DNA of 64,000 nt, taken from NCBI GenBank assembly GCA_965227875.1, contig OZ245783.1, positions 2,418,001 to 2,482,000 on the forward strand. The letters run 5' to 3'. Origin of the DNA: G965227875 sp965227875 (GTDB taxonomy: Bacteria; Pseudomonadota; Alphaproteobacteria; Rhizobiales; JAJFHC01). Position numbers and translations under genes: made by a program. Each line of letters starts with the position of its first letter. Position 1 is the stretch's first letter. Of the stretch, positions 18,543-27,231 are shown in pieces. A model generated the notes under the pieces. It had not been told where the DNA came from and did no database searches. It saw only the letters and a list, made by a program, of their open reading frames with translations.

Positions 18543-20012
18543 CTACATGATCTTGAACGCCGGCTCCGAAACCTCCGGAACGGGCTCGACCGGCGCCAGC
18601 GGCTTGGCCTTGAAATGACCCTTGATGCCGTCGATCCAGGCCTTCGAGCGTTTCGTCAGGCCGAACCGGTTGGTCATCGACCGGCCCCGCGTCACTAGGA
18701 TGCCGAGGTCCGCGCCCTCGTACCGGTATTCGCCCGGTTTCAGGATACGCAGGAAAAAGGCTTCCTTCTCGCTTTCCACCGCACGGCGGTGATAGTCGAA
18801 CCGGTCGTACTCGATCGACCCGTCGTCCTTCATCCGCCAGATGCCGGTTTCCGGCGCGTCGGTCAGGATATCGAGCGAGTCGTCGGTGTGCTTGATGACC
18901 ATCTGCGACCAGGAGTCGATGTTGTCCGGCTCCGACCAGCGCGCGTTCAGCTCCTCGATGTCGAGATCGAAGTCGATGTCCGAAAACTCCAGCAGGTGGA
19001 ACAGGAAAAGCGGCGCGTCCGCATGGGCGAAGGCGGCGTGGTTGGTCATCGAGCTCGCGCCGGTGATGCGTGGGTTGAGCTCGCCGAGGTAGATGTCGTC
19101 CGACTTCAGGTCGATCAGGAAGTCGAGCTCGAAATACCCCCGGTAGCCTTCCTCCTTGAGCTGTTCGCCGAACTGGAACGTGTACTGGCGCGCCTTGTCG
19201 CGGATCGACTGGGTGAAGGCGCCCGCGAAGATCTCGTTGCCGCACCAGCCGCCGCGATAGGGCGTGAGCTCCTTGAATCCGACGAGTTCCGTCATCAGCG
19301 GGCCGACGATGGTGCCCTGCTTTGTGGCGCAGGCCTCGATGGCCGAGCCGCGGCAGGTGATCCGCTTCATGATCTTGATCTCGCCCTCACCGATGATCTC
19401 GTGCTCGTGCTGGCGGAAGTCGGCTTCCGACTTGATGAAGAACGTGGTGTGCCCGCTGTCGCCGAAGGCCGACTGCAGCACGAGGTCCTTGCCGACGCCC
19501 GCGTCCTGGGCGACTTCCATGAGCTGTTCGTAGCTCGTCACTTCGCTCAGGACGTTGGGCACGCTCGGCACGCCGGCCTTGTTGCCGATGCGCACGGTCT
19601 CGATCTTGTTGTCGACCTTGGTGCGGAGCTTGGCGCGCGGGAACCAGACCTTCGCCTTGAGGTCCTTGGCGCGCTTTTCGGTCTCCTCGTCGAACATCAG
19701 GAAGACGAGTTTCGGACGGCCCCCGCGCCGCGCCATCATGTCCGCGACTTCCTTGTGTCCGAGCAGGTAGTTGTTGATGTCCTCGATCGACTGGAACTCC
19801 GCATGGGGAAGCTCGGACGGGCAGAAGACATTCGGGTGCCGCCCGTCGTAACAGTCTATGTAGTTGATATATTTGAAATTTTTCACCCACTCGTCGAGGC
19901 CGAGAAGGTTGAAGTTCGTGGCGCTGACGAAATAAATCGGTTCTTCGTTGCGGTGGAAATAGCGGCGGATCTCGGAAATGTTCTTCAGTTTCTTCTTCTT
20001 CCGTGCAGCCAT
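18543..20012 (-). CDS. ATP-grasp ligase, biotin-carboxylase-like
   Basis: This 489-residue protein has a very basic N-terminus (MAARKKKKLK). ATP-grasp features follow: a glycine-rich loop QSAFGDSGHTTFF at about 180-192, GYFELDF near 292-298, and the metal/ATP motif ELNPRITGAS at 311-320. ATP-grasp enzymes join a carboxylate to an amine or thiol through an acyl-phosphate. No biotin-carrier partner is in the window, so a peptide or amide ligase role is more likely than carboxylation. It lies between the decarboxylase (40-bp gap) and the C45 gene (60-bp gap) on one strand. A 170-residue C-terminal extension follows the core and is not recognised. Confidence 0.82.
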   Translation of the reverse strand: MAARKKKKLKNISEIRRYFHRNEEPIYFVSATNFNLLGLDEWVKNFKYINYIDCYDGRHPNVFCPSELPHAEFQSIEDINNYLLGHKEVADMMARRGGRPKLVFLMFDEETEKRAKDLKAKVWFPRAKLRTKVDNKIETVRIGNKAGVPSVPNVLSEVTSYEQLMEVAQDAGVGKDLVLQSAFGDSGHTTFFIKSEADFRQHEHEIIGEGEIKIMKRITCRGSAIEACATKQGTIVGPLMTELVGFKELTPYRGGWCGNEIFAGAFTQSIRDKARQYTFQFGEQLKEEGYRGYFELDFLIDLKSDDIYLGELNPRITGASSMTNHAAFAHADAPLFLFHLLEFSDIDFDLDIEELNARWSEPDNIDSWSQMVIKHTDDSLDILTDAPETGIWRMKDDGSIEYDRFDYHRRAVESEKEAFFLRILKPGEYRYEGADLGILVTRGRSMTNRFGLTKRSKAWIDGIKGHFKAKPLAPVEPVPEVSEPAFKIM

Positions 20013-20052
20013 ATCGCGTCTCCTCCCGTTGGTGATTGGTGTGTATCTGCGC

Positions 20053-22812
20053 CTATTCGGCCGCCGCGCGGGTTCCCCCCTCGAGAGCCCGCAGGGCGTC
20101 GTCGGTGAATATCCTCAGACCCAGGTCCGGATCGTATCCGTGGATCTCCTTGACGTCGAGTTCGCGCATGAAGGACAGGATCTCGCGCGAGATGACCTGG
20201 CCGGGAACGAGTATGGGGAAACCCGGCGGGTAGGGGATCACGAAGGACGTCGAGACCAGTTCGCGGCCGCCGCCCATCGCGTCCTCGAGGTCGGACCCTT
20301 CCAGCGGCAGGTATTCGCACTTCGACTCGTCATAGGCGAGGAAGAAGGCCGACCGGATGTCGCCCTCCGCCGTTTCGGTTCCGTCATTGCTTCGGAAGGC
20401 GGTGTGGAAGCGGCTGAAGTCGGGCAGCGGCGGCAGCTCGTGCTGCAGGCGGTGCACCCGCTTCTCGAACGCCTTCGTCTCCATCGGGCTTGCGTCTTCC
20501 ATGCGGCTGTCGAGATCGCGCGCGATCTGCACCAGCACTTCGATCAGGTAGGCGACCGAGGACCGCGTCGTGCCGATATTGGTCATGAAGAGAACGGAAT
20601 TGCGCGACGTCTTGTTGATCTGGATGCCGTGCTTGTCCATCAGCACCTTGTTCTTGAAGCTGTCGCCGTCGAACCCGGTGCCGGCGACCGCCAGCGTCAC
20701 CCGCGTGGCGTCGAGGGCGAACTCGTCCTCCGCCCAGGCCTCCCAGATATCGTTCCAGCCGTGCTCGGGATCGTAATAGGACTCGATGCCCGACGTTCGG
20801 AACTCCGGCGGAATCATGTCGCCCACCGTCAGCACCTTGAAGTACTTCTGCAGCAGCGGATGTGTGAGGATCGCCTTGCGCATGGACATGGCCGCCTCGA
20901 CCTGCTTCTGCACCAGCTCGAAGCCTTCCAGCTCGACCTGCCGCCGCCCCACGTCCAGCGAGGCGATGATCTGGTAGTTGGGCGAGGTCGACGTATGGGT
21001 CATGTAGGCCTCGTGGAACGACTGCGCCACCTCGCCTTTGAAGTTCTGGTCGTGCACGTGGATCATCGATCCCTGGCGCAGCGACGTCAGCGTCTTGTGC
21101 GTCGACTGCGTGGCGTAGGCGCGCACGCGCACCTTTTCCGGGTCCGGCATGAGCCGCGTCGAGAGGAGCGTCTCCTCGTCGGCATCCGCGATCTCCTCGC
21201 TGTGGGCCGCATACCGCTTGGCATATTCGGGAGACTTGAATCGCTCGCGCAGGGTCTGCGCCACGTGCATGGCGGTGCGCTGGCGGTAGGTCGGGCCGAA
21301 GCGCGCGAAGCCGAACCACGCCTCGTCCCAGAGGAACACGAGGTCGGGCTTGATGGCGAGGCATTCCTCCATCACCCGCTCAACGTTGTAGACGACCCCG
21401 TCGAACGTGCAGTTGGTGAGCAGCAGCATGCGCACCCGGTCGAGCTTGCCCGCCGCCTTGAGCCTGAGCAGCGTGTGCTTGATCTCTCGCAGCGGCACCG
21501 CGCCGTACATGGAATAGTTGTGCAGCGGATAGCTGTCGAGATAGACCACCTGCGCGCCCGCCAGCACCATGCCGTAGTGGTGTGACTTGTGGCAGTCGCG
21601 GTCGACGAGGACGATGTCTCCCGGCCGCACGATCGCCTGCACAACGATCTTGTTGCAGGTCGACGTGCCGTTGGTGGCGAAGAACGTGTGCTTGGCGCCG
21701 AAGGCGCGCGCCGCCAGTTCCTGGGCTTCCTTGATCGGTCCCTGCGGTTCGAGCAGGCTGTCAAGGCCTCCCGATGTGGCGGAGGTCTCGGCGAGGAAGA
21801 TGTTCATGCCGTAGAAGTCGCCCATGTCGCGGATCCAGTGCGACCGCGAGATCGACTTGCCGCGGCTGATCGGCATGGCGTGGAAGACGCCGGTGGGCTG
21901 GCGCGAGTAGTCCTTGAGCGCGGTGAAGAACGGCGTCTTGTAGCGTGAGCCGACGCCGCGCAGGATGTTGAGGTGGAGCTCTAGGTAGTCTTCCTGGTTG
22001 TAGAACACCCGGCGGCAGCCGCCCAGGTCGCGCCCGGCGATGTCCTCCACCGACTGGTCGGTGATGAGGAACACGTCGATCTCCGAGCGCACCTTGTGGA
22101 TCAGCCGGCACAGTTCAGGCCCGAAGTCGTCCGGTTCGATGTCGGTGATGTCCTCGCGCCCGATCCGGTTGAGGTAGCGCTTGAGGACCGGCAGGTCGTG
22201 GTTGGACTCCAGCACGAGCCCGGGCCGGATCACCACGCTCTGGATGTTGTGGTTGAACAGCACCGCGATCAGCGCGTCCTCGATGCTCGGCACGACGACG
22301 GTTTCGTACACGAACCGGTCGTCGGGCTTGCGCATGCGCGCAAGGGCGTGGCGCTGCATTTCCTCCTGTTCGACAGACATGGTGTCGACGACCAGGACTT
22401 CGAAATAGGGCCGGTCGGGATCGAGATACTCCGCGATTTCCTCGCGCAGGTCGGCTTCCTCGGTGTCGTTCCGCTCGTGGTGCAGCGTCGCGCGCCGGCG
22501 ATAACTCCCGCTCTGCAGCGAGCGGACGACCGTCTTGACCAGTCTCGCGAAGTCGCCGTAGCGGGTGTCGTTCAGGGCTATGCGCAGGTCGTCGAAAAGA
22601 TGACGGCCGGGATAGGCCCAGTACATTTCGATAGGGCCGAGCGCCGTGATGAGTTCGCGCGCCCGCGCGGCCCGTTTCTCCGCGCTGGGCCCGTCGGGAT
22701 GGCTCGCAAGCTGTCCCGACACCGACTTGAGCGCCGTCCACCGGTCGAGCCTGAGCTGGTTGCCGCTGTAGTAATCGGACAGGGAAACGCCCGACTTCGA
22801 TTTTCTGGTCAT
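20053..22812 (-). CDS. Orn/Lys/Arg-type PLP-dependent amino acid decarboxylase, long form
   Basis: This 919-residue protein is longer than AdiA- or SpeC-type enzymes (about 710-760), with an extended N-terminal region before the PLP domain. The fold-type I core is clear: FFATNGTSTCNK (phosphate binding, about 379-388), DRDCHKSHHYG, FLWDEAWFGF with the PLP-binding Asp496, and ATQSTHKTLTSL with Schiff-base Lys573. Expected chemistry is decarboxylation of arginine, ornithine or lysine to a diamine. ATG 22812 is used; an in-frame GTG at 22821 is possible, and an inverted repeat covers both. It is the second gene of the operon and the likely source of the amine substrate. Confidence 0.9.
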   Translation of the reverse strand: MTRKSKSGVSLSDYYSGNQLRLDRWTALKSVSGQLASHPDGPSAEKRAARARELITALGPIEMYWAYPGRHLFDDLRIALNDTRYGDFARLVKTVVRSLQSGSYRRRATLHHERNDTEEADLREEIAEYLDPDRPYFEVLVVDTMSVEQEEMQRHALARMRKPDDRFVYETVVVPSIEDALIAVLFNHNIQSVVIRPGLVLESNHDLPVLKRYLNRIGREDITDIEPDDFGPELCRLIHKVRSEIDVFLITDQSVEDIAGRDLGGCRRVFYNQEDYLELHLNILRGVGSRYKTPFFTALKDYSRQPTGVFHAMPISRGKSISRSHWIRDMGDFYGMNIFLAETSATSGGLDSLLEPQGPIKEAQELAARAFGAKHTFFATNGTSTCNKIVVQAIVRPGDIVLVDRDCHKSHHYGMVLAGAQVVYLDSYPLHNYSMYGAVPLREIKHTLLRLKAAGKLDRVRMLLLTNCTFDGVVYNVERVMEECLAIKPDLVFLWDEAWFGFARFGPTYRQRTAMHVAQTLRERFKSPEYAKRYAAHSEEIADADEETLLSTRLMPDPEKVRVRAYATQSTHKTLTSLRQGSMIHVHDQNFKGEVAQSFHEAYMTHTSTSPNYQIIASLDVGRRQVELEGFELVQKQVEAAMSMRKAILTHPLLQKYFKVLTVGDMIPPEFRTSGIESYYDPEHGWNDIWEAWAEDEFALDATRVTLAVAGTGFDGDSFKNKVLMDKHGIQINKTSRNSVLFMTNIGTTRSSVAYLIEVLVQIARDLDSRMEDASPMETKAFEKRVHRLQHELPPLPDFSRFHTAFRSNDGTETAEGDIRSAFFLAYDESKCEYLPLEGSDLEDAMGGGRELVSTSFVIPYPPGFPILVPGQVISREILSFMRELDVKEIHGYDPDLGLRIFTDDALRALEGGTRAAAE

Positions 22813-22858
22813 ACGGATCACTAACGCTCGCGCGTCCCCTCACATAGGTGATCCGTAT
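22811..22858 (-). promoter_or_regulatory. 11-bp inverted repeat over the decarboxylase start
   Basis: ATACGGATCAC (22811-22821) and GTGATCCGTAT (22848-22858) are perfect inverted repeats with a 26-nt spacer. In the minus-strand mRNA, one arm contains part of the ATG and the alternative GTG, so a hairpin would occlude initiation. It could equally be a protein operator, as it lies in the 70-bp gap after the amidase gene. Confidence 0.6.
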
Positions 22859-22882
22859 TGTTATACGTCCTGCCCCGTGCGT

Positions 22883-23809
22883 CTAGATCGCGTCTTTGAC
22901 GTGCACGACCTGAAGATCGGGTGCGCCGGTGTCCGGCGTGTCCGCTTCCGGCGTCTCACGCTGGGGCATGCGCAACGGGCCGAGCCCGTCCAGGTAGGTG
23001 TTCGGACCACCTCGACCCGTATAAACGTCGAAGTCGACGTTTCGTTCCCGAAAACTTTTCAGAGGTTGCCCGAGGCCGTTCAGGCCGCGTTCGCGCTGGC
23101 GCTTGACGCGGGCGATGTCGACCTCGATCGGGATGATCTCGTCGCCGGCGCCGGCCTGGTGCAGCACGGTGCCTGCCGGGTCGACGACGACGGAACGCCC
23201 GACCCCGCCGGCGCCGAGCCCGTTGATGTCGAATACGTAGCACTGGAACTGGGCCGCCGTGGCCCGGGCGATGGCGAGCTCCACGTCGCGGTCGACCGTA
23301 CCCGTGAGAACCGGGTGGAGCAGCACTTCCGCGCCCATGGACACCAGCGTCCGCGTGGTTTCGGGAAACCAGATGTCGTAGCAGATCGAAAGGCCGAAGC
23401 GGGCGACGCCCGGCACGTCGAATACGCAGAACTCGCTGCCCGATTCCACGCCCTGCTCGTAGGGCAGGAAGGGAAACATCTTGCGGTAACGTGCGACGAC
23501 CTCGCCCTGCGGGTTGATCACCGGTGCGGTGTTGTAGATCTTCCCGTCCTCGGTCTTTTCGAAGATGGAGCCCGGGGCGAGCCACACCTTGTGGCGGGCG
23601 GCGGCGGCCTGCAGGGCCTCCTCCTCCTTGCCGGGAAGGGTGACGGGTTTGTTGTGCACCGGCCCGCACAGCGCGAGCTCGGAGAACAGGATCATCTGCA
23701 CCCAGGGGAACCGGGCCGCGACGATATCGATTCTGTGGAGGACCGCCTCGAGGTTGGAGTGATAGGCGGGAACGGGCATCTGCACGCCGGCTATGGCGAA
23801 GGGAATCAT
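22883..23809 (-). CDS. carbon-nitrogen hydrolase (nitrilase superfamily), N-carbamoylputrescine-amidase-like
   Basis: This 308-residue protein keeps the nitrilase-superfamily triad: Glu44 (FSELALCG), Lys110 (YRKMFPF) and Cys143 (SICYDIWFPE). Such enzymes hydrolyse amides, carbamoyl amines or nitriles in the cytoplasm. ATG 23809 follows GGAG by 6 nt. It is first in the operon, 70 bp before the decarboxylase, and polyamine routes often pair an arginine decarboxylase with an amidase of this type (AguB). Agmatine deiminase, needed for that exact route, is not in the window, so the substrate remains open. A C-terminal tail of about 40 residues is low-complexity (ETPEADTPDTGAPD). Confidence 0.88.
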   Translation of the reverse strand: MIPFAIAGVQMPVPAYHSNLEAVLHRIDIVAARFPWVQMILFSELALCGPVHNKPVTLPGKEEEALQAAAARHKVWLAPGSIFEKTEDGKIYNTAPVINPQGEVVARYRKMFPFLPYEQGVESGSEFCVFDVPGVARFGLSICYDIWFPETTRTLVSMGAEVLLHPVLTGTVDRDVELAIARATAAQFQCYVFDINGLGAGGVGRSVVVDPAGTVLHQAGAGDEIIPIEVDIARVKRQRERGLNGLGQPLKSFRERNVDFDVYTGRGGPNTYLDGLGPLRMPQRETPEADTPDTGAPDLQVVHVKDAI

Positions 23810-23905
23810 CTGATTCTCCGAATGACGACAATATCAGGGGCGATGATCTACCACATCAGGTGGTTCGACAGCCAGCCGCATCGCGCATGGGTGGTATGCG
23901 CGAAG

Positions 23906-24406
23906 TCAGTCCGTTCCGGCCGCGAGAGCCGACTGTTTCGCCGGCCCGGCGGCGAAGAGCGGGACGGTCGAGATCGACATCTTCGCCGACCCGTCCTGGA
24001 CCTGGCGCGAGTGCGCCAGATAGATCAGCGTATTGTTCTTGCGGTCGAAGATCCGGTTGATGACGAGCTTCTTCCAGATCAGCGAGCGCCGGTTCTTGAA
24101 GATTTCCTCGCCATCCTTGCCCATGTCGATCTCGCCGATCTCGATTGGGCCGGTCTGGCGGCAGTCGATGGAGGCATTGGACGGGTCCTCGAACCAGTTG
24201 CCTTTCTGCAGGCGGTCGATCACGCCGCGTTCGAAATAGGCCACGTGGCAGGTCACTCCCTTGACGTCCGGGTCGGACACCGCCTCGATCACGATGTCGT
24301 TGCCCAGCCAGTCGACGCCCACCTGGCCCACCTCTTCCGCGAACGCAAGCGGGACGGACGCGAGAACGAGACCGCACGCGACGGCCAGACGGCGAAAGCT
24401 TTTCAT
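23906..24406 (-). CDS. creA: CreA family protein
   Basis: This is a 166-residue secreted protein. The signal peptide is LAVACGLVLASVPLAFA, with cleavage probably after AFA, and the mature part shows CreA features (VDWLGNDIVIEAVSDPDVKG, CHVAYFERG). CreA is a periplasmic protein of unknown biochemical role found widely in proteobacteria. The open frame extends further upstream into repeat DNA; ATG 24406 is chosen because it begins the signal peptide and follows GGAG. It is upstream of the amidase operon on the same strand, 96 bp away, and probably not part of it. Confidence 0.92.
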   Translation of the reverse strand: MKSFRRLAVACGLVLASVPLAFAEEVGQVGVDWLGNDIVIEAVSDPDVKGVTCHVAYFERGVIDRLQKGNWFEDPSNASIDCRQTGPIEIGEIDMGKDGEEIFKNRRSLIWKKLVINRIFDRKNNTLIYLAHSRQVQDGSAKMSISTVPLFAAGPAKQSALAAGTD

Positions 24407-24520
24407 GGGAAACTCCACGGATTCAGGACCGGTTGCCACGTAGGAAACGACGACGCCCATGAGAAGGTTCCGCGCGCAATTGCCGCAACGCTCACCGGCA
24501 ACGCCCGCCCGGACATCCCC

Positions 24521-25303
24521 GGATCCCGGCCTTCGCCGGGAATTCGTGCTGCGGGGCCGGCTGACCATGGCCTCGAACTCCTCCGAATTCCTGACGCAAG
24601 TCAGGATCCATCAGCGCAGGCCCGTTGTGGGCTCTGGCTCCCGGCCTTCGCCGGGAATTCGTGCTGCGGGGCCGGCTGAGCATGGCCTCGAACTTCTCCG
24701 AATTCCTGACGCAAGTCAGGATCCATCAGCGCAGGCCCGTTGTGGGCTCTGGATCCCGGCCTTCGCCGGGAATTCGTGCTGCGGGGCCGGCTGAGCATGG
24801 CCTCGAACTTCTCCGAATTCCTGACGCAAGTCAGGATCCACCAGCGCAGTCCCGTGGTGCGTTCTGGATCCCGTCTTCCGACGGGAATTCGTGCTGCGGG
24901 GCCGGCTGGCGATGGCCTCGAACTCCTCCGAATTCCTGACGGAAGTCAGGATCCACCGGCGCAGGGCCGTGGTGGGCTCTGGATCCCGGCTTTCGCCGGG
25001 AATTCGGTGCCTCGTGGGGGGGTGCCGTGTCTCCCGCCCCACCCCGAATTCCTGACGCAAGTCAGGATCCATCAGCGCGGGCCCGTGGTGGGTTCTGGAT
25101 CCCGGCTTTCGCCGGGAATTCGGTGCCTCGTGGGGGGGTGCCGTGTCTCCCGCCCCACCCCGAATTCCTGACGAAAGTCAGGATCCATCAGCGCAGGCTC
25201 GCGGTGGGCTCTGGATCCCGGCCTTCGCCGGGAATTCGTGCTGCGGGGCCGGCTGAGCATGGCCTCGAACTTCTCCGAATTCCTGACGAAAGTCAGGATC
25301 CAC
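24521..25303. repeat. seven tandem copies of a ~115-bp two-hairpin repeat
   Basis: The motif GAATTCCTGACG recurs at 24585, 24700, 24815, 24930, 25046, 25162 and 25277 (periods 115, 115, 115, 115, 116, 116, 115). Each unit has two stem-loops: CCCGGC/GCCGGG with a four-base loop, and CCTGAC/GTCAGG with loop GCAA, GGAA or GAAA (GNRA class). Two spacer subtypes exist: most units have GTGCTGCGGGGCCGGCTG, while two carry GGTGCCTCGTGGGGGGGTGC. There is no gene here; the short frames across it are repeat translations. The hairpin core is also in the 15.9-17.4 kb repeats. Confidence 0.93.
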
Positions 25304-25331
25304 TCAACCCGTACCCATGCGAATCCCCGGC

Positions 25332-26258
25332 TCAGGCCGCCGGGTAGAAGGTCTTGGCGGGGCGTGCGCGGGCCAGCCGGCCGTCCAGGCGTTCGCCGGG
25401 CAGCCAGTCGGTGAGATGCGCGCGGACCTCGAGCAGTGCGTCGAGGTCGATGCCCGTGTCGAGGCCGACGCTTTCGAGCATGTAGACGCAGTCCTCCGTC
25501 GCGATGTTGCCCGTGGCGCCCGGTGCGAAGGGACAGCCGCCGAGACCGCCCAGAGACGCGTCGAAACGCCGGACGCCGGCGTCGAGCGCGGCCATCACGT
25601 TGGCGAGCCCCATGCCGCGCGTATCGTGGAAATGCGCCGCGAGCGGCAGGTCCGGAAGGTCGCGGCGGATCGCCTTGAAGACGCGGGCGACCTGTACCGG
25701 GTTCGCATAGCCGACCGTGTCGGCCACGTTGAGTTCGTCCGTGCCCGCGTCCGCCAGTTGCGCGGCGATGTCGTAGACCCGCGATTCGGCGACCTCGCCC
25801 TGGATCGAACAGCCGAACGAGGTCGACAGCGCCACCGACAGCGTAATCTCGTCGTCGAGGCCGCGGTCCGCGCGGGCCGCCACGAGGCCGGCGAATTCCG
25901 CGATCGAGGCGTCGGTCGGCTTGCGCACGTTGGACAGGTTGTGGGCCTCGCTGGCCGACAGCACGAAGGTGATCTTCCTCGCACCCCGGTCGAGCGCCCG
26001 TTCGCCGCCCTTGAGGTTGGGCACGAGAACGGCGGCCGTCAGGCCCGCGATCGCCTGCGCGCCGGCCAGCACCTCGGCGGCATCCGCGAACTGGGGCAGG
26101 ATCGACGGCGGCACGAAGGACGTCACCTCGATCTCGCGGAAGCCCGCGGCGGCCTGCTGCCGGCACCAGTCGAGCTTGGTTTCGGCGGGAAGCATCGTGT
26201 CGACCAGTTGCAGGCCGTCCCGTAACCCGACTTCTCTCACGCTGGCCTTATCTCTCAT
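25332..26258 (-). CDS. hydroxymethylglutaryl-CoA lyase-type aldolase
   Basis: This 308-residue TIM-barrel protein has an N-terminal VREVGLRDGLQLVDT (metal-binding Asp) and the HMG-CoA lyase signature GGLGGCPFAPGATGN with the catalytic Cys near the C-terminus. HFHDTRGMGLANV supplies metal-binding His residues. It cleaves HMG-CoA to acetoacetate and acetyl-CoA, or a close analogue. It is followed upstream by an enoyl-CoA hydratase gene on the same strand (31-bp gap) and is divergent from a class III CoA-transferase. Together they suggest degradation of a branched dicarboxylate or leucine-type acyl-CoA. Confidence 0.9.
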   Translation of the reverse strand: MRDKASVREVGLRDGLQLVDTMLPAETKLDWCRQQAAAGFREIEVTSFVPPSILPQFADAAEVLAGAQAIAGLTAAVLVPNLKGGERALDRGARKITFVLSASEAHNLSNVRKPTDASIAEFAGLVAARADRGLDDEITLSVALSTSFGCSIQGEVAESRVYDIAAQLADAGTDELNVADTVGYANPVQVARVFKAIRRDLPDLPLAAHFHDTRGMGLANVMAALDAGVRRFDASLGGLGGCPFAPGATGNIATEDCVYMLESVGLDTGIDLDALLEVRAHLTDWLPGERLDGRLARARPAKTFYPAA

Positions 26259-26289
26259 GTTCTCCGTCCCGCTTGCGACCCCGGGTGCC

Positions 26290-27093
26290 CTAGCGCCCCT
26301 TGAAGTCCGGTTTGCGTTTTTCGTTGAAGGCGCGCACGCCCTCGCGGCGGTCCTGGGTCGGCACCGTCCGGTTGTACGCCTCGATCTCGAAGGCGAGGCC
26401 GTCGGCGAGCGACATCTGCAGGCCGCGGTGGATCGACTGCTTGGCCTGGCGCACGGCGACCGGGGCATTGGCGGCGATCTCCTCGGCCGCGTCCAGGGCA
26501 CGGTCGAGCAGTTCGCCGGCCGGGAAAACCCGGTTGACGAGCCCCCAGGACAGGGCGTCCGCCGCGCTGAACGGGCGGCTTGCGAGGATATGCTCCTTGG
26601 CCCGCCTCTCCCCGATGGCGCGGGCGAGCGTCTGGGTGCCGCCCGCGCCGGGGATGATGCCGATGCGCGTTTCCGTCTGCGCGAACTTCGCGTGTTCCGC
26701 GGCGTAGAGGAAATCGAGCGCACAGGCGATCTCGCATCCGCCCGCATAGGCCGCCCCGTTGATCGCGCCGATGGCGGGCACGGGACAGTCGATGACGGCG
26801 CGCACCATGCGTTCGAAGACCAGGTGCTGCCGGCCCCAGGCGTCGTCGGTCATGCCGTCGCGCTCCTTGAGGTCGCCGCCGGCACAGAACGCCCGTTCCC
26901 CGGCGCCGGTGACGACGAGGCAGCGCACGTCTTCCGGGTCGAGGGCGAGCCCTTCGAACAGCGTGATGATGTCCCGCGCCATCTGCGTGTTGAAGGCATT
27001 GGCCACGTCAGGGCGATTGAGGGTCACCAGCAGCACGTGCGGGCGCTTCATCTCCGTGAGAAGCGTTTCGGACCGGTTTTCCTGGATCGCCAT
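26290..27093 (-). CDS. enoyl-CoA hydratase/isomerase family protein
   Basis: This 267-residue crotonase-fold protein has the oxyanion-hole segments FCAGGDLKER and AINGAAYAGGCEIAC, and TETRIGIIPGAGGTQTLARA with the usual Glu-bearing helix region. Crotonases hydrate or isomerise acyl-CoA thioesters; a short-chain or methylglutaconyl-CoA hydratase role would fit the adjacent HMG-CoA lyase. The frame extends far upstream antisense to the CoA-transferase, but ATG 27093 begins the conserved protein. It is the first gene of a two-gene minus-strand operon. Confidence 0.9.
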   Translation of the reverse strand: MAIQENRSETLLTEMKRPHVLLVTLNRPDVANAFNTQMARDIITLFEGLALDPEDVRCLVVTGAGERAFCAGGDLKERDGMTDDAWGRQHLVFERMVRAVIDCPVPAIGAINGAAYAGGCEIACALDFLYAAEHAKFAQTETRIGIIPGAGGTQTLARAIGERRAKEHILASRPFSAADALSWGLVNRVFPAGELLDRALDAAEEIAANAPVAVRQAKQSIHRGLQMSLADGLAFEIEAYNRTVPTQDRREGVRAFNEKRKPDFKGR

Positions 27094-27231
27094 GTCAGCC
27101 TGCCGTCCGGTTGGAAGGATACAGTCCCCGTTCTCTACGACATGTCCGGCCCGTGGTCGACCATGCGATGTCTTGCCCGGACGCCCCGCCTGCGCTAATC
27201 GCCGGAAGCAGACAAGAGGAGCGAGACGGAC

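Noticed and set aside
18543..20012. Acetyl-CoA or propionyl-CoA carboxylase subunit
   Set aside because: No biotin carrier or carboxyltransferase gene is nearby and only the ATP-grasp part is recognisable.
24521..25303. CRISPR array
   Set aside because: The repeats are about 115 bp with only two recurring spacer-like subtypes, no unique spacers, and no cas genes are present.
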